NCBI RefSeq assembly: GCF_011405515.1
Contig: NZ_AP022671.1
Coordinates: 186,001 to 250,000 of the forward strand
DNA: 64,000 bases
Origin: Nitrospira sp. KM1
Lineage (GTDB): Bacteria > Nitrospirota > Nitrospiria > Nitrospirales > Nitrospiraceae
Direction: 5' to 3'
In this document: positions 8,319-18,554 of the stretch, in pieces
Numbering within the stretch: the stretch's first letter is position 1
How the letters are laid out: each line of letters starts with the position of its first letter
The notes under the pieces: model-generated
The model's database searches: none
What the model saw: the letters and a program-made list of their open reading frames with translations, nothing else
Told to the model about the DNA's origin: nothing
Made by a program: the position numbers and the translations under genes

Positions 8319-9326
8319 GTGCGTGTATTCATTGGACGGCGATGGAGCATTGTTCTCGTCATGAGCGGCCTTTCCGCCTCGTGGTGTTGGATGGGATGGC
8401 CGGTCCTGGCCGGGGCCGATGAGCCTCAGGGAGGCGCCGTATCCGGCACTGATCGCGCCCCGCGGGTGGAGGAGGCCGGTGTGGAACAGGAACCGGATGC
8501 TGAATTGGAACCCGACCGTGAGGGTCCACGGCGGCAGCCTCGATTCTTGCCACCACGCCTCAGACCGAGGGAGTTGACACCGGAAGAACGGGAAGAGGCC
8601 GAATATCTCAAGAAATTGGCGGCCAAATACGGGACCGACCCCACGGCCATTGTCGGTCGTGTCCAACTCTCGGGGGCCTATGCAGACTTGCGGAATGATG
8701 CGCATGCGAGCGACGGGACGCTGCGCATCGATGTGCCATTCAGAAAAGATTGGCTCCTGCGTGTCGACACCCCGTTTGTGAAGTGGAGCGATCCGAGTCC
8801 AAACCGTGCCGGAATCGGAAGCGCGGCGGGCTTCAGCGACATGTTCGTCACACTCGGCTGGCGTGCCTACAACACCCCGGAATATGCCTTTCTCATCGGT
8901 GCGCTCACGACACTCCCGACTGCGTCGGTCAATACATTGGGAACCGGAAAATACACCGCCGGTCCGATTATCGCCACTGCCCGTTTCTTGTCCCGGTGGG
9001 AATCGTTTCTGTTCGGGATCTTTCAACATCAAATGTCCGTGGGCGGGGACCCTTCCCGCACCAACGTCTCGCTGACGAGGGCGACCGCGCAAATCAATAC
9101 CATTTGGGCGGAGCGGTGGTGGACCGTTGTTCAAGCCGTGTGGCAGGTGAATTGGGAGCGAAGCGCCAAGAGCAGCATGACCATGGAATTGGAAACTGGA
9201 AGAAGCCTGATCGGGCGGTGGGGAGCCTACCTTCGTCCAGGCGTAGGCATATGGGGTCAATCGCTGGCCGGCGCCTACGAATGGAACGTTGAAGTCGGCG
9301 TGCGTTACATGTTTCCGAGTTTCTAG
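8319..9326 (+). CDS. Predicted outer-membrane transporter/barrel protein
   Basis: A 335-residue protein from a GTG start preceded by GGTGGAGG. The N-terminal signal peptide runs to VLAGADEP and is followed by an acidic/Arg-rich linker (residues about 35-90), then a beta-rich domain: VQLSGAYADLRNDAH, FRKDWLLRVDTPFVKW, GFSDMFVTLGWRAYN, ending VEVGVRYMFPSF with a terminal Phe. The pattern resembles the phenol-degradation MetA-like/transporter barrel family, but this is only a similarity of style. The frame is open further upstream into the preceding gene, but the signal peptide fixes the start here. Confidence 0.65.
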   Translation: MRVFIGRRWSIVLVMSGLSASWCWMGWPVLAGADEPQGGAVSGTDRAPRVEEAGVEQEPDAELEPDREGPRRQPRFLPPRLRPRELTPEEREEAEYLKKLAAKYGTDPTAIVGRVQLSGAYADLRNDAHASDGTLRIDVPFRKDWLLRVDTPFVKWSDPSPNRAGIGSAAGFSDMFVTLGWRAYNTPEYAFLIGALTTLPTASVNTLGTGKYTAGPIIATARFLSRWESFLFGIFQHQMSVGGDPSRTNVSLTRATAQINTIWAERWWTVVQAVWQVNWERSAKSSMTMELETGRSLIGRWGAYLRPGVGIWGQSLAGAYEWNVEVGVRYMFPSF

Positions 9327-9408
9327 CAACCCTCGGCCGATCAGTATGATGGTGCTGCGCGGTTGCCCGGTATTTAGGAATCGGGTTTGACTCTCACGAG
9401 GTGAACGG

Positions 9409-10596
9409 ATGAATGAAGCTGGGAACGGTCATGATGAAGTGACGTTCTCTTTAATCCGGAACGATCCCTGGTTTCGGCTTCAGCGAACCCTCGGGCTGAT
9501 TCCGGCGCAGGGTCTGGGAATCGTTCGACGATGCGGGGTCTTTGCGATGATCACCTGGCTTCCTATTGCGATCTGGGCCATATGGTGGCGACGAGCATTT
9601 CCCGGAGAAATCGCTGAACCGTTGCTCCAACATTTTGGAATCCATGTTCGGTGCCTGCTCGCCATTCCATTGTTCATCATTGCGGAGATGACGGCGGATC
9701 GGACTTTTCGTGAAGCCATACCGTATTTTGGACGTTCCGGTATCATTGACGACGATAAACCCCGATTCATTCAGATTCTGCGGTCCGCCGACCGGATGCG
9801 GGATGCATGGTATGTCTGGTCGTCAATGTTTGCCATCATGTTGCTCGTCGTTCTCGTGGGAGACCAGGAGGCCATGCACCTGCATGAATTGGTGTGGGCC
9901 GACGAAGGGGCACCGGGTCGTCAACACCTCGGCTTTGGCGGATGGTGGTTTCTCTTCGTGATGCGGCCGTTGTTCGTCTGGCTCCTGTTGGTCTGGGTGT
10001 GGCGGTTAGTGGTCAGTACGGTTTTGTTATGGCGGATTTCCCGGCTGACCCTCCATCTTGTTCCTACCCATCCTGATCGTGCCGGCGGTCTGGGGTTTCT
10101 GGAGGATCTATCAATGGTATTCAGCCCGGTGATTTTTGCTCTGTCGGCAGTTCTTGCATCACGATGGGGGCACGAGGTTCTCTATCATGGTGTTGACGTG
10201 CATAGCTTTACCATGCCATTTGCGCTATTCGTCGCAAGCATGCTGGTACTGATTGTGGGTCCCTTGACGTTGTTCGTCCCTCAACTGCTTCGTTTGAAGC
10301 GACAGGCATTGGCAGACTATAGCGACCTTGTGGGGCGGCATGGGCGGCAGGTCCACCGACGGTGGATCAGCAGGAAGCCGGTTACGGAGGAACCGTTGCT
10401 TCAGGCCGCCGAACTAGGGCCGGTCATTGATACGGTATCCATGTACGAGGTCGTTGACCAGATCCGTCCGGCTCCAATCGCGAGAAAGGCGCTCTTGGCG
10501 GTGGTGCTTCCGGCCCTGTTTCCCATGATTCCGATGGTGGCCACGCAAATACCCTTGAAGGATGTGATGCTCAAGTTGCTGGAGACATTGGTATGA
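9409..10596 (+). CDS. Multi-spanning membrane protein of unknown function
   Basis: A 395-residue inner-membrane protein. Hydrophobic segments are visible at about residues 45-65 (VFAMITWLPIAIWAIWW), 80-98 (LLAIPLFIIAEM), 135-155 (WSSMFAIMLLVVLVG), 180-205, 235-255 and 270-295, with a last one near 370-385. A conserved-looking HPDRAGGLGFLEDLSMVFSP follows the fourth segment. I recognise no catalytic motif. Neighbours are an outer-membrane barrel gene upstream and phosphoglucose isomerase downstream, which gives no firm hint of role. Confidence 0.7.
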   Translation: MNEAGNGHDEVTFSLIRNDPWFRLQRTLGLIPAQGLGIVRRCGVFAMITWLPIAIWAIWWRRAFPGEIAEPLLQHFGIHVRCLLAIPLFIIAEMTADRTFREAIPYFGRSGIIDDDKPRFIQILRSADRMRDAWYVWSSMFAIMLLVVLVGDQEAMHLHELVWADEGAPGRQHLGFGGWWFLFVMRPLFVWLLLVWVWRLVVSTVLLWRISRLTLHLVPTHPDRAGGLGFLEDLSMVFSPVIFALSAVLASRWGHEVLYHGVDVHSFTMPFALFVASMLVLIVGPLTLFVPQLLRLKRQALADYSDLVGRHGRQVHRRWISRKPVTEEPLLQAAELGPVIDTVSMYEVVDQIRPAPIARKALLAVVLPALFPMIPMVATQIPLKDVMLKLLETLV

Positions 10597-10703
10597 ACAA
10601 AGCAAATTGACGCATGAGATCCTCGATTGGAGATCGGATTGCCGTAGTGTAGACTGCTGACTCCCGTATTTCACACCACTGCGCAACCAGGAGCACGATC
10701 GTT

Positions 10704-12344
10704 ATGACGACTACCAATACTTCTCTTATCGAACGTTCTTCGTGGAAAGCACTCGAAGAGCATGGGCGGCAGATCCAAGGCAAGCATCTTCGCAGTCTCT
10801 TTGCCGATGATCCGCAGCGTGGGACACGAATGACGGCCGAGGGTGTGGGAATATTTCTCGACTACTCCAAGAACCGTGCGACGGATGACACGGTGAGGCT
10901 CCTCGTCCGTCTGTCGGAGGAGTCCGGGTTGCGCGCACGGATCGATGCTATGTTCGGAGGCGAAAAGATCAACGTGACGGAAAAGCGCGCCGTGTTGCAC
11001 ACCGCACTTCGAGCCCCGCGAGGCGCATCGATCGTCGTGGACGGCGAAAACGTCGTGCCGAAGGTCCATGCGGTCCTCGACAAGATGGCGGGATTTTGTA
11101 CCAGCGTGCGAAGCGGAGTCTGGAAAGGGCATACGGGCGGGCGTATCCGCAATGTGGTGAACATCGGCATCGGCGGATCCGACCTCGGACCCGTCATGGC
11201 CTATGAGGCGCTCAGACACTACAGCGAACGAAACATGACGTTCAGGTTCGTCTCAAATGTCGATGGGACCGACTTCGCCGAGGCCGTCCGGGATTTGAAT
11301 CCTGCCGAGACGCTCTTCATCGTGTCATCAAAGACGTTCACGACGTTGGAGACGATGACCAACGCGCACACCGCGCGGGAGTGGCTCCTGAGGGGGTTGG
11401 GCGGCGACGCCGCCTCTGTCGCCAAACATTTTGTCGCCGTGTCCACGAATGCGTCCGAGGTGTCGAAGTTCGGGATCGATACGGCCAACATGTTCGAGTT
11501 CTGGGACTGGGTCGGGGGCCGCTATTCGATGGAATCCGCAATTGGTTTGTCCACGATGCTGGCCGTCGGTTCTGACCATTTCATGGCCATGCTGAAGGGG
11601 TTCCATGAAATGGACGAGCACTTCCGGACCGCTCCCTTTGACCGCAATCTGCCGGTGCTCATGGGCTTATTTGCCCTCTGGTACGCGAACTTTTTCGGCG
11701 CTCAGACCGTGGCGGTTCTCCCGTATGACCAGTATTTGAAACGGTTTCCGGCATACCTGCAGCAATTGACGATGGAAAGCAACGGCAAGCACGTGACACT
11801 CGACGGAAAGCAGACCGCGTACGATACGGGGGCGATTTATTGGGGAGAACCTGGCACCAACGGCCAGCATTCCTTTTATCAACTCATCCATCAGGGGACC
11901 AGACTCATTCCTTGCGATTTCATCGCCTTTCAGCGGTCACTGAACACTCTTGGCAGACACCACGAGATCCTTATGGCTAATGTCTTTGCTCAAAGCGAAG
12001 CGCTCGCGTTCGGCAAGACTGCCGATCAGGTCAAGCAGGAAGGTACGCCCGAGTGGCTCGTGCCTCACCGGGTATTCGAGGGGAACCGACCGTCCAACAC
12101 GATTCTCGTCGATCGGCTCACGCCGGAAACGCTTGGCAAGCTGGTCGCTCTCTACGAGCATTCCGTCTTCACCCAAGGGGCAATCTGGGGAATTGATTCG
12201 TTCGACCAGTGGGGGGTGGAACTCGGGAAAGTACTGGCTCAGCGCATCATTCCTGAATTGGAGAACAGCGGTGAGCCGAAACTCGGTCACGATAGTTCTA
12301 CGAATAATTTGATCCGGCGGTATCGCGTCCGGTCACGCGGCTGA
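10704..12344 (+). CDS. pgi: Glucose-6-phosphate isomerase
   Basis: A 546-residue cytoplasmic enzyme converting glucose-6-phosphate and fructose-6-phosphate in glycolysis/gluconeogenesis. Full length for the large Pgi type. Substrate-binding blocks: [33 protein letters not shown]; signature 1 [19 protein letters not shown]; catalytic Glu in LTMESNGK; His in [14 protein letters not shown]; signature 2 [18 protein letters not shown]. It is the only clear central-metabolism gene in the long plus-strand stretch. An ATG after CAGGAGCACGATCGTT is used. No sign of transfer or damage. Confidence 0.97.
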   Translation: MTTTNTSLIERSSWKALEEHGRQIQGKHLRSLFADDPQRGTRMTAEGVGIFLDYSKNRATDDTVRLLVRLSEESGLRARIDAMFGGEKINVTEKRAVLHTALRAPRGASIVVDGENVVPKVHAVLDKMAGFCTSVRSGVWKGHTGGRIRNVVNIGIGGSDLGPVMAYEALRHYSERNMTFRFVSNVDGTDFAEAVRDLNPAETLFIVSSKTFTTLETMTNAHTAREWLLRGLGGDAASVAKHFVAVSTNASEVSKFGIDTANMFEFWDWVGGRYSMESAIGLSTMLAVGSDHFMAMLKGFHEMDEHFRTAPFDRNLPVLMGLFALWYANFFGAQTVAVLPYDQYLKRFPAYLQQLTMESNGKHVTLDGKQTAYDTGAIYWGEPGTNGQHSFYQLIHQGTRLIPCDFIAFQRSLNTLGRHHEILMANVFAQSEALAFGKTADQVKQEGTPEWLVPHRVFEGNRPSNTILVDRLTPETLGKLVALYEHSVFTQGAIWGIDSFDQWGVELGKVLAQRIIPELENSGEPKLGHDSSTNNLIRRYRVRSRG

Positions 12345-12472
12345 CGGCTCAGTGTTGAGGGTCAGGCGGTAAAAAAGAGAAGCGGGGATTGCACAATATG
12401 GACACATGGTGGAGGTTTCCTGTAAGCTCGGCCCCCCAATCGGGAGGAACTCAGTCATTAGGAGGAGGTATT

Positions 12473-12739
12473 ATGCGCACACATGTCATGGCAGCGTTGA
12501 TGATCGCGGGGTTGGCAGTGGCCACCGTGGGCTGTACCAGCTACTACCGCGTCACGGATCCGGCCTCCGGCAAGACCTACTACACCACGAAAATTGATGA
12601 TACCCGTGGCGGGGCCGTCAAGATCAAGGACGACAAAAGCGGAAGCACGGTGACCCTGCATTCGTCCGAGGTCAAGCAGATTTCGTCGGATGAATATGAA
12701 GCTGCTCTCAAACCGCCGCCACCGCCTGTTCAGAAGTAA
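12473..12739 (+). CDS. Small YYRVTDP lipoprotein (copy 2)
   Basis: An 88-residue lipoprotein with lipobox VATVGC, followed by TSYYRVTDPASGKTYYTTKI, a GGAVKIKDDKSGSTVTL block, VKQISSDEYEAALK, and a short Pro-rich tail. The core matches the protein at 6835-7194 almost residue for residue. AGGAGGAGG immediately upstream makes the ATG at 12473 clear, although the frame is open back to 12389. Function is unknown; it precedes an outer-membrane barrel gene by 35 bases, as copy 1 does (60 bases). Confidence 0.8.
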   Translation: MRTHVMAALMIAGLAVATVGCTSYYRVTDPASGKTYYTTKIDDTRGGAVKIKDDKSGSTVTLHSSEVKQISSDEYEAALKPPPPPVQK

Positions 12740-12774
12740 TGTGACGCAGGCTATCTGGTGAAGCAGGGGACGCA

Positions 12775-13629
12775 ATGGATCGACGAATAACCATAATGGG
12801 ATATCTGTTCCTTGTCGGTCTCTTACTCGGTTCCTTCTTCTTGTCACCGATGGTTCAGGCCGAAGAAACGGGAGATCCCCCCCTGCCGGAGAAGTTGATG
12901 GTCCGCGGCGGGTGGGCCTATGTGTTCGGGGCGACCGTCAATGCCGGAGTGGCCGGCCCGGTCCTGGGTCTTGGCACCACGGTCGACTTCACAAATACGC
13001 TGGGTGGAAGAAGCAGCACCGATGCCTTCCGAGTCGATACGCTCTATCGATTCAATGATCGTCATGCTCTCGGATTTTCGTGGTATCGCGTGGGATTGGG
13101 CGGAGAGAAGGCCCTCAATCAGCAAATACAAATCCGAGACAACATCGTTGCAGCCGGTGCGGCGACCCAGACCTCGCTGAGTTTGAACACGTACCGGTTG
13201 CTGTACAACTATTCTTTTTACCGGAACGACAAAGTGGAACTGGGCGTATCGCCGGGGCTGTACATGATGCGGACCACGTTCAACTTTGCCGCACAAGGCA
13301 CGATCAACGGCGTCGTCAATAACACCACACTCGTGAATGAGCAGATCACGCTGCCACTCCCGTCCATCGGGTTCGTTGCAAACTACAACATCACGCCCAG
13401 ATTGGCGTTTCAAAGCCGATACGACTTCTTCTATCTGAGCATCAATAAATATACGGGGGCGATGTTTGAATTCTACGCCGGCTTGGAGTACCGGCTGTTT
13501 AAACATTTCGCATTAGGAGCGGCGTACGACCGTTTGCAGGCCAGTCTGCGAGGAGACGGCAACCAGGGGTTCAACATCGACTTCAGTTACAATCTCGCAT
13601 ATGTGTACGCAAGTCTCTATGCCTTCTAG
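12775..13629 (+). CDS. Outer-membrane beta-barrel protein
   Basis: A 284-residue protein with a signal peptide ending near VQAEET. Then come regular amphipathic strands: VRGGWAYVFGATVNAGV, FRVDTLYRFNDRHALGFSWY, LNTYRLLYNYSFYRNDKVEL, GLEYRLFKHFALGAAYDRLQ, ending LAYVYASLYAF with a terminal Phe, as expected for insertion by the BAM complex. The strand count suggests a mid-sized barrel. Function is unknown. It follows a YYRVTDP lipoprotein gene, repeating the lipoprotein-barrel order seen at 6835-8286. Confidence 0.75.
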   Translation: MDRRITIMGYLFLVGLLLGSFFLSPMVQAEETGDPPLPEKLMVRGGWAYVFGATVNAGVAGPVLGLGTTVDFTNTLGGRSSTDAFRVDTLYRFNDRHALGFSWYRVGLGGEKALNQQIQIRDNIVAAGAATQTSLSLNTYRLLYNYSFYRNDKVELGVSPGLYMMRTTFNFAAQGTINGVVNNTTLVNEQITLPLPSIGFVANYNITPRLAFQSRYDFFYLSINKYTGAMFEFYAGLEYRLFKHFALGAAYDRLQASLRGDGNQGFNIDFSYNLAYVYASLYAF

Positions 13630-13914
13630 CAACGTAACGAATGATTATTCATCCGCTCTGTGTCTCTCCTGAAAGGGCTGTCTGCTGCGGCGGTAACGAG
13701 GTTGGAGAATCGAAACGATTGGAACATTCTGTACGTCTGCGACGCCTTGTATTTCTGAATGTCGGACATCGGCCGGCGATCAACTAGCGCTCGGCGCTGT
13801 TCGTGCCCGTATTCTTGTGTCACGTCCAACAAGTCACCAGTTCCTCCCTTGCCATCCCGAGACCCGACCTTCCCGACGACGAACGTTGCCCAAGGATAAC
13901 GAAGGAGGGATTCC

Positions 13915-15726
13915 ATGCGAAGCATGATTCGAATGCTGTGTTTTGCGACGATTGGCTTCTGGCTCGTCGTGCCCGGGGCAATCTGGGTGCTGCCTCTTCT
14001 GGCAGAGGAAGGCGTAAGGCAACCGACGCTGAAAGATCTACTCGAGCAGCGGCCATCAGAGTCAGCCACGGCGAATGACATTGCGCACGGCGTGCCTGAG
14101 GATCCTTTGGGCCGGGGCACACCCCGATCAGCCGTTCGCGGCTATCTGCTGTCCGTAAGGGCGAGGAACTATGCGCAGGCGGCCGAGTATCTGGATCTTC
14201 GCAATCTTCCCCCGGACATGAGCGAGAGTCAGGGGCCGGAGTTGGCCAGGAAGTTACGAATCGTCCTGGATCGCACACTGTGGATTGATTTGGAAACCCT
14301 CAGCACCAATCCTGAAGGCGAGGGGGACGACAACCTTCCGGTGGTGCGCGATCGTCTTGGCCACGTTGGAACAGAGGCCAGAACCTACGATCTGCTCCTC
14401 CAACGCGTGCCGCGAGGCGATGGCGTGTACATCTGGAAGTTTTCGGGTGTGACCGTGGCAGAAATTCCGGAACTCTATCATCTCTTCGGGTATGGTCCGC
14501 TTGAGAAAATCTTTCCGGCCTGGCTTTTTGACGTGTCGGTTCTCGGGATCCATCTGTGGCTGTGGGTAATTTTCATCATTGTCGGAGCGGCACTCTATCC
14601 CGTGGCCATGTCGATAACCTGGTTGATCATTCAGGTCATTGACCGCTTCAACAAGAATCTCGCCGAGCAATTCAACCGGCTATTCAGAGGGCCCGTCACG
14701 CTGCTGCTCTGGACGGTGATCGGTAGGAACGCCATGGAAATGATCGGTACGACCGTGGCCACTCGTGCGTTGGGGCAGAGTCGGACGGTTCAGGTGTTTG
14801 GGTTGGCATGGCTCCTCATGCGTATCATTGATTTTGTTGCGCAACGGGCCGGTTCCAATCTGGATCGAAAGGGTCTCGCAGGATCACGGGTGCTGCTCGT
14901 GCCGTTGTCTCGGTTGGTCAAGTTCATGGCGTTGGCCGGTGCAGTCCTTCTGTGGTTGGACAACGCAGGCTACAAAGTGACGACCTTGCTGGCCGGACTG
15001 AGCATCAGTGGCGTGGCCGTCGCATTGGCTTCTCAGAAGAGCCTCGAGAACATTTTTGGCGCCGTGACATTGTTCTCAGCCAGGCCGGTCAAGGTTGGGG
15101 ATTTCTGCAGCTTCGGTTCCGAGATAGGAACAGTGGAAGAAATCGGTCTGCGCGCAACCAAGATCCGGACACTGGAACGGACCGTGATCACAGTGCCCAA
15201 CGCCGAGTTTGCGAACATGCATCTGAACAATTATTCGATGCGCGACCGGTTCTGGTATCACCCGATGCTGCAGTTGCGTTATGAAACCACCCCTGATCAG
15301 ATCCGCTACATCCTGGTCGAAGTTCGCAAAATGCTTTACGCACATCCAAAAGTCTTGTCCGAACCGATGCACGTGCGTTTTAAGAACTTCGGTGAGTACT
15401 CGCTGGACATCGAAGTCTTCGCCTACATGGGCGTCACGACCTATGACGAATCGTTGGAAGTGGCGGAGGATTTGAATCTGCGTGTCATGGACATCATTGC
15501 GGCGGCCGGATCCGACTTCGCCTTTCCTTCACAAGTCGAGTACTCGATTCCAGGAAAGCCGTTCGATGACGAGCGGGCCAAAGCGGTCGCTCGCGAAGTC
15601 AAGCAATGGAAGGCCGAACGAAAACTCTATTTGCCGAATTTTCCTAACGAGACCATCGCGGAGATCAAAGGGTCGTTGGCATATCCCCCGGAGGGATCGC
15701 CGCAGTATGCTCCGGCCAAAGGATGA
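13915..15726 (+). CDS. MscS-family mechanosensitive ion channel with periplasmic N-domain
   Basis: A 603-residue channel protein. A signal peptide or first helix is followed by a soluble region (residues about 40-200, including SAVRGYLLSVRARNYAQAAE). Several membrane helices follow at about 205-370. Then comes the MscS core: LAGLSISGVAVALASQKSLE (pore-helix region), NIFGAVTLFSARPVKVGDFC, and VEEIGLRATKIRTLERTVITVPN, then the beta and alpha/beta vestibule domains. MscS channels release solutes on hypo-osmotic shock. AAGGAGGG precedes the ATG. The N-terminal periplasmic extension is larger than in minimal MscS. Confidence 0.93.
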   Translation: MRSMIRMLCFATIGFWLVVPGAIWVLPLLAEEGVRQPTLKDLLEQRPSESATANDIAHGVPEDPLGRGTPRSAVRGYLLSVRARNYAQAAEYLDLRNLPPDMSESQGPELARKLRIVLDRTLWIDLETLSTNPEGEGDDNLPVVRDRLGHVGTEARTYDLLLQRVPRGDGVYIWKFSGVTVAEIPELYHLFGYGPLEKIFPAWLFDVSVLGIHLWLWVIFIIVGAALYPVAMSITWLIIQVIDRFNKNLAEQFNRLFRGPVTLLLWTVIGRNAMEMIGTTVATRALGQSRTVQVFGLAWLLMRIIDFVAQRAGSNLDRKGLAGSRVLLVPLSRLVKFMALAGAVLLWLDNAGYKVTTLLAGLSISGVAVALASQKSLENIFGAVTLFSARPVKVGDFCSFGSEIGTVEEIGLRATKIRTLERTVITVPNAEFANMHLNNYSMRDRFWYHPMLQLRYETTPDQIRYILVEVRKMLYAHPKVLSEPMHVRFKNFGEYSLDIEVFAYMGVTTYDESLEVAEDLNLRVMDIIAAAGSDFAFPSQVEYSIPGKPFDDERAKAVAREVKQWKAERKLYLPNFPNETIAEIKGSLAYPPEGSPQYAPAKG

Positions 15727-15866
15727 CCGTGAGCGAACGTTCGATCTTCTGTCAGTTATGCCGGTAGGAGGAAGTGCTTCGGTTCGGTGGGCAGGCAATG
15801 GTGGTCATCGTCAATGCAACGGGCGGACGAACACGACGGCGAGAAATACAAACAAGGAGGAACGTC

Positions 15867-16403
15867 ATGCGAATGATCATTGCGGCGATCATGCTGGGGC
15901 TTGTCTCTGTGCAAGGGTGCGCGTCAGAACCGGCGCCTGCGCCCGGGCCCGGTCGATCGAATGCTCCATCCGCGGTTCCGGCTACAAGTCAGGCCGGCTC
16001 CGGGACCACGAACGCTGACATTCTGTTAAGCAAGATCAAGGCAGACAAGAAGCTGCTGGTCGCCACGAACATGAATCTCACGGAGGCCGAAGCGGCGAAG
16101 TTCTGGCCGTTGTATGATTCGTATCAGCAGGAGTTGCAGCAAATCAATCAACGGCTTGGCCGGACCATCGCGGAATATGCCGATGCCTATCAAAAGGGAC
16201 CTTTACCCGATACCACGGCAAAGCATTTGCTCGACGAGGCGCTTGCTGTCGATGAGGCCGAAGTGGCCTTGAAACACACCTATGCCGAAAAACTGACCCG
16301 GGAACTGCCGGAAACCAAGGTCGCGCGGTACATGCAAATTGAGACCAAGATCCGGTCACTGTTGAAATTTGAATTGGCGCGTCAGATACCATTGGTTCAT
16401 TGA
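15867..16403 (+). CDS. Helical periplasmic lipoprotein (three-member family, copy 1)
   Basis: A 178-residue lipoprotein with lipobox VQGC and a Pro/Ser-rich linker. A long helical domain begins KIKADKKLLVATNMNLTEAE, then AAKFWPLYDSYQQELQQIN and ends in ELARQIPLVH. The domain matches 50831-51304 closely and 18698-19288 more distantly. The heptad-like helices and the phrase NLTEAEA-FWPLYD recall Spy/CpxP-like periplasmic chaperones with LTxxQ-type repeats, but that is inference. AAGGAGG supports the ATG at 15867. It lies downstream of the MscS gene. Confidence 0.75.
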   Translation: MRMIIAAIMLGLVSVQGCASEPAPAPGPGRSNAPSAVPATSQAGSGTTNADILLSKIKADKKLLVATNMNLTEAEAAKFWPLYDSYQQELQQINQRLGRTIAEYADAYQKGPLPDTTAKHLLDEALAVDEAEVALKHTYAEKLTRELPETKVARYMQIETKIRSLLKFELARQIPLVH

Positions 16404-16516
16404 TCTGAACAGTCTCGGAAGACCGGAGCGGCGGAAGGCGCCGGCCGATGATTCATGACCATGGAATGTGAAGACGCACGGTGAAGCTCTTCCGCAAGAG
16501 TCATGGCAAGCGAGAC

Positions 16517-16532
16517 CTGTCAGTTTTGACAG
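16517..16532. promoter_or_regulatory. Palindromic operator candidate, site 2
   Basis: CTGTCA-GTTT-TGACAG, perfect half-sites, 58 bp before the patatin gene. TTCATGGCA starts 16 nt after the palindrome, as it does at site 3. Confidence 0.55.
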
Positions 16533-16589
16533 TTCCTCGCCCCTCGCCTTCATGGCACAACTAGCGGGTAGAAATCCCAAAGGAGAAGC

Positions 16590-18029
16590 ATGGAAGGACT
16601 CATGAGGCGCACAGGGACGTGGTGTCTGGTTTTGCTGCTGACATTCCAACTCGGATGCGAATACGTCCGGCCGACCTTGAACGCCCCGCTGAGGCAATGG
16701 GTGCCCAACGGTGGCTACCGGTTTATCGGTCTGGCGCCTCCTGAGGCCGAGAATTCTGACAGCATGCTGATCGTCGCTGCGTTTTCAGGCGGAGGAACAC
16801 GTGCATCGACGTTGGCCTTCGGGGTGCTTCGGGAACTGGCTCATCAGGAGATCATTTGGGAAGGCAAACGAAAACGCCTGCTCGATGAGCTTGATGTGAT
16901 ACACGCCCTGTCCGGTGGAACTTTTACCGGCGCGTACTATGTCTTGAATCGTGACCAGATCTTTCATGATTTCGAATACCGCTTTCTTCGGAAGGATTGG
17001 GAAACCGAGCTCAAGGAGAGGGTGTTCAAGTCTCCAAGCAACTGGTTCAGACTCTGGTCCCCGTATTTTGGCCGGGCACATCTGATGTCCGAGCTGCTCG
17101 ACGAAGCCTTGTTCGATCATAAGACCTATGCAGACCTGGCTGCCTTGCACCAGCGACCCCTCCTGATCATTCATGCGTCTGATATGGCCACGTTGTCGCG
17201 ATTCGAGTTCACGCAGTTTCAGTTCGACTTTCTTTGTTCGGACCTCGGTGAATTGCCCATTGCCTATGCATCGGCGGCATCCGCTGCGTTGCCGCTCATA
17301 CTGAGTCCGATTTCCCTCAAGAATTACGCCAATCAATGCAGCTACGAGATTCCTGCCTATCTGGAGAAAGCCAAACGGGGGGGCAGGATCGGCGCACAGC
17401 GCGCCAATGAATTGCTTTCGTACACGGATTCGCAAAAGCGACCCTACATTCATTTGCTCGACGGCGGATTGTCCGACAACCTTGCTCTGCGGGGCCTGAT
17501 CGAGGGAAGCGGCCTTTCGGGTGGATTCGAAAAGTTGCTCATAGCTGCCGGCGTGAAAAACATCAAGAAATTCGTCGTGATTTCGGTCAATGCCGAGACA
17601 TCCCCTGACGTGGTCGATTTTCGAAGCGATCACATTCCCGTGATTTCCAAGGCCATGGGGTCGTTGGTCGATATCCCCATCAATCGGTATTCATTCGATA
17701 CGACCACACTCATTAAAATGGGCATCGACAAATGGCGCGACGAGCTGAGGCTGAAGCCTCGAACTCCAGACAGCCCGTTTGCATCGGATGGCGATATTTA
17801 CTTCATCGACGCGAGTTTGAATGAAGTCGAAGATCCCGACGAGCGGATCGATCTGATGAAGATTCCGACGACCCTGTACTTGACGGATCCGCAGATCGAC
17901 AAGCTTGTACTGGGGGCCACAAAACTCATTCGCAATAACAAGGAATTTCAGCGTCTCATGCAGGATATCGAGGCGCCGCCGTTGGAGGAGTCGAACATTC
18001 AGGCGGACAAAATGCCTCTTGCGAACTGA
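16590..18029 (+). CDS. Patatin-like phospholipase lipoprotein
   Basis: A 479-residue lipoprotein (lipobox LGC in FQLGCEYV) with a patatin domain, predicted to hydrolyse acyl esters of lipids with a Ser-Asp dyad. Visible motifs are the oxyanion loop FSGGGTRASTLAFG, the nucleophile elbow HALSGGTFTGAYY (Ser followed by GG rather than strict G-x-S-x-G), and catalytic Asp in LLDGGLSDNLALRG. Cys residue spacing fixes membrane anchoring in the periplasm or outer membrane. CAAAGGAG lies 6 bases before the ATG. It is preceded by a palindromic site shared with SYLF and sulfatase genes. Confidence 0.88.
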   Translation: MEGLMRRTGTWCLVLLLTFQLGCEYVRPTLNAPLRQWVPNGGYRFIGLAPPEAENSDSMLIVAAFSGGGTRASTLAFGVLRELAHQEIIWEGKRKRLLDELDVIHALSGGTFTGAYYVLNRDQIFHDFEYRFLRKDWETELKERVFKSPSNWFRLWSPYFGRAHLMSELLDEALFDHKTYADLAALHQRPLLIIHASDMATLSRFEFTQFQFDFLCSDLGELPIAYASAASAALPLILSPISLKNYANQCSYEIPAYLEKAKRGGRIGAQRANELLSYTDSQKRPYIHLLDGGLSDNLALRGLIEGSGLSGGFEKLLIAAGVKNIKKFVVISVNAETSPDVVDFRSDHIPVISKAMGSLVDIPINRYSFDTTTLIKMGIDKWRDELRLKPRTPDSPFASDGDIYFIDASLNEVEDPDERIDLMKIPTTLYLTDPQIDKLVLGATKLIRNNKEFQRLMQDIEAPPLEESNIQADKMPLAN

Positions 18030-18116
18030 AAGCGTCCGGTCTGGTGGCAGGGGCGGCCGGTTCAGTTCACACTGAAGCGGAACGGCGCAGTGACCATGGG
18101 GGGCCAGGTGGAGTCT

Positions 18117-18554
18117 ATGACGGAACATCACTTTTCGCGACGAGTGGGGGCAATCTTCTCGTTTCTAGTCTTCGTTGTGTTCCTCTCCGGATGCGGCGGA
18201 GGGTCTCATCAAGGGCAACCTGGCTGGACGAAAGTGGATCTTACGGATGTCCAGCCGGTTATCGGTGATTGGGAGGGAACCGTGACAAAAGCCCAGGACA
18301 TTCTGCCTGTCGGGTCCGTTCTGCTGAGGATTCATGAGAACGGCACTTATCAGTTCGTGGGCCAGAGTTCGTCCGATGTGGCCGTCGGCACAGGGCATCT
18401 TGAGGCACAGGGTGGCGAATTGAAGGGAGACACGGAGATCCGTGTGCTTCGGCTGAGCTTATTCAGCCATCGATCAAAACCGGTGCTGATCGTCGATGCG
18501 GCTCATCGGCTGACTGGCGCCCGGTATCATGGCGAATTCACGAAAGCCAAGTGA
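18117..18554 (+). CDS. Small lipoprotein, two-member family (copy 1)
   Basis: A 145-residue lipoprotein with lipobox FLSGC and then a beta-rich domain: WTKVDLTDVQPVIGDWEGTV, then LLRIHENGTYQFVGQ and HRLTGARYHGEF. The layout (GxWEG, ENGxYxFV, late G-x-L) matches the protein at 52647-53072, so they form a family. The fold resembles small lipocalin-like or META-like beta domains, which I cannot prove. GGTGGAG just before the ATG at 18117 favours it over upstream in-frame starts at 18090 and 18096. Confidence 0.7.
   Translation: MTEHHFSRRVGAIFSFLVFVVFLSGCGGGSHQGQPGWTKVDLTDVQPVIGDWEGTVTKAQDILPVGSVLLRIHENGTYQFVGQSSSDVAVGTGHLEAQGGELKGDTEIRVLRLSLFSHRSKPVLIVDAAHRLTGARYHGEFTKAK

Noticed and set aside
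3636-9329. Long antisense open frames, such as 3636-4682 (348 codons), 4855-5553 and 8283-9329 on the minus strand
   Set aside because: They lie wholly opposite well-supported sulfatase, glycine-zipper or barrel genes, lack families and signals, and arise from codon bias.
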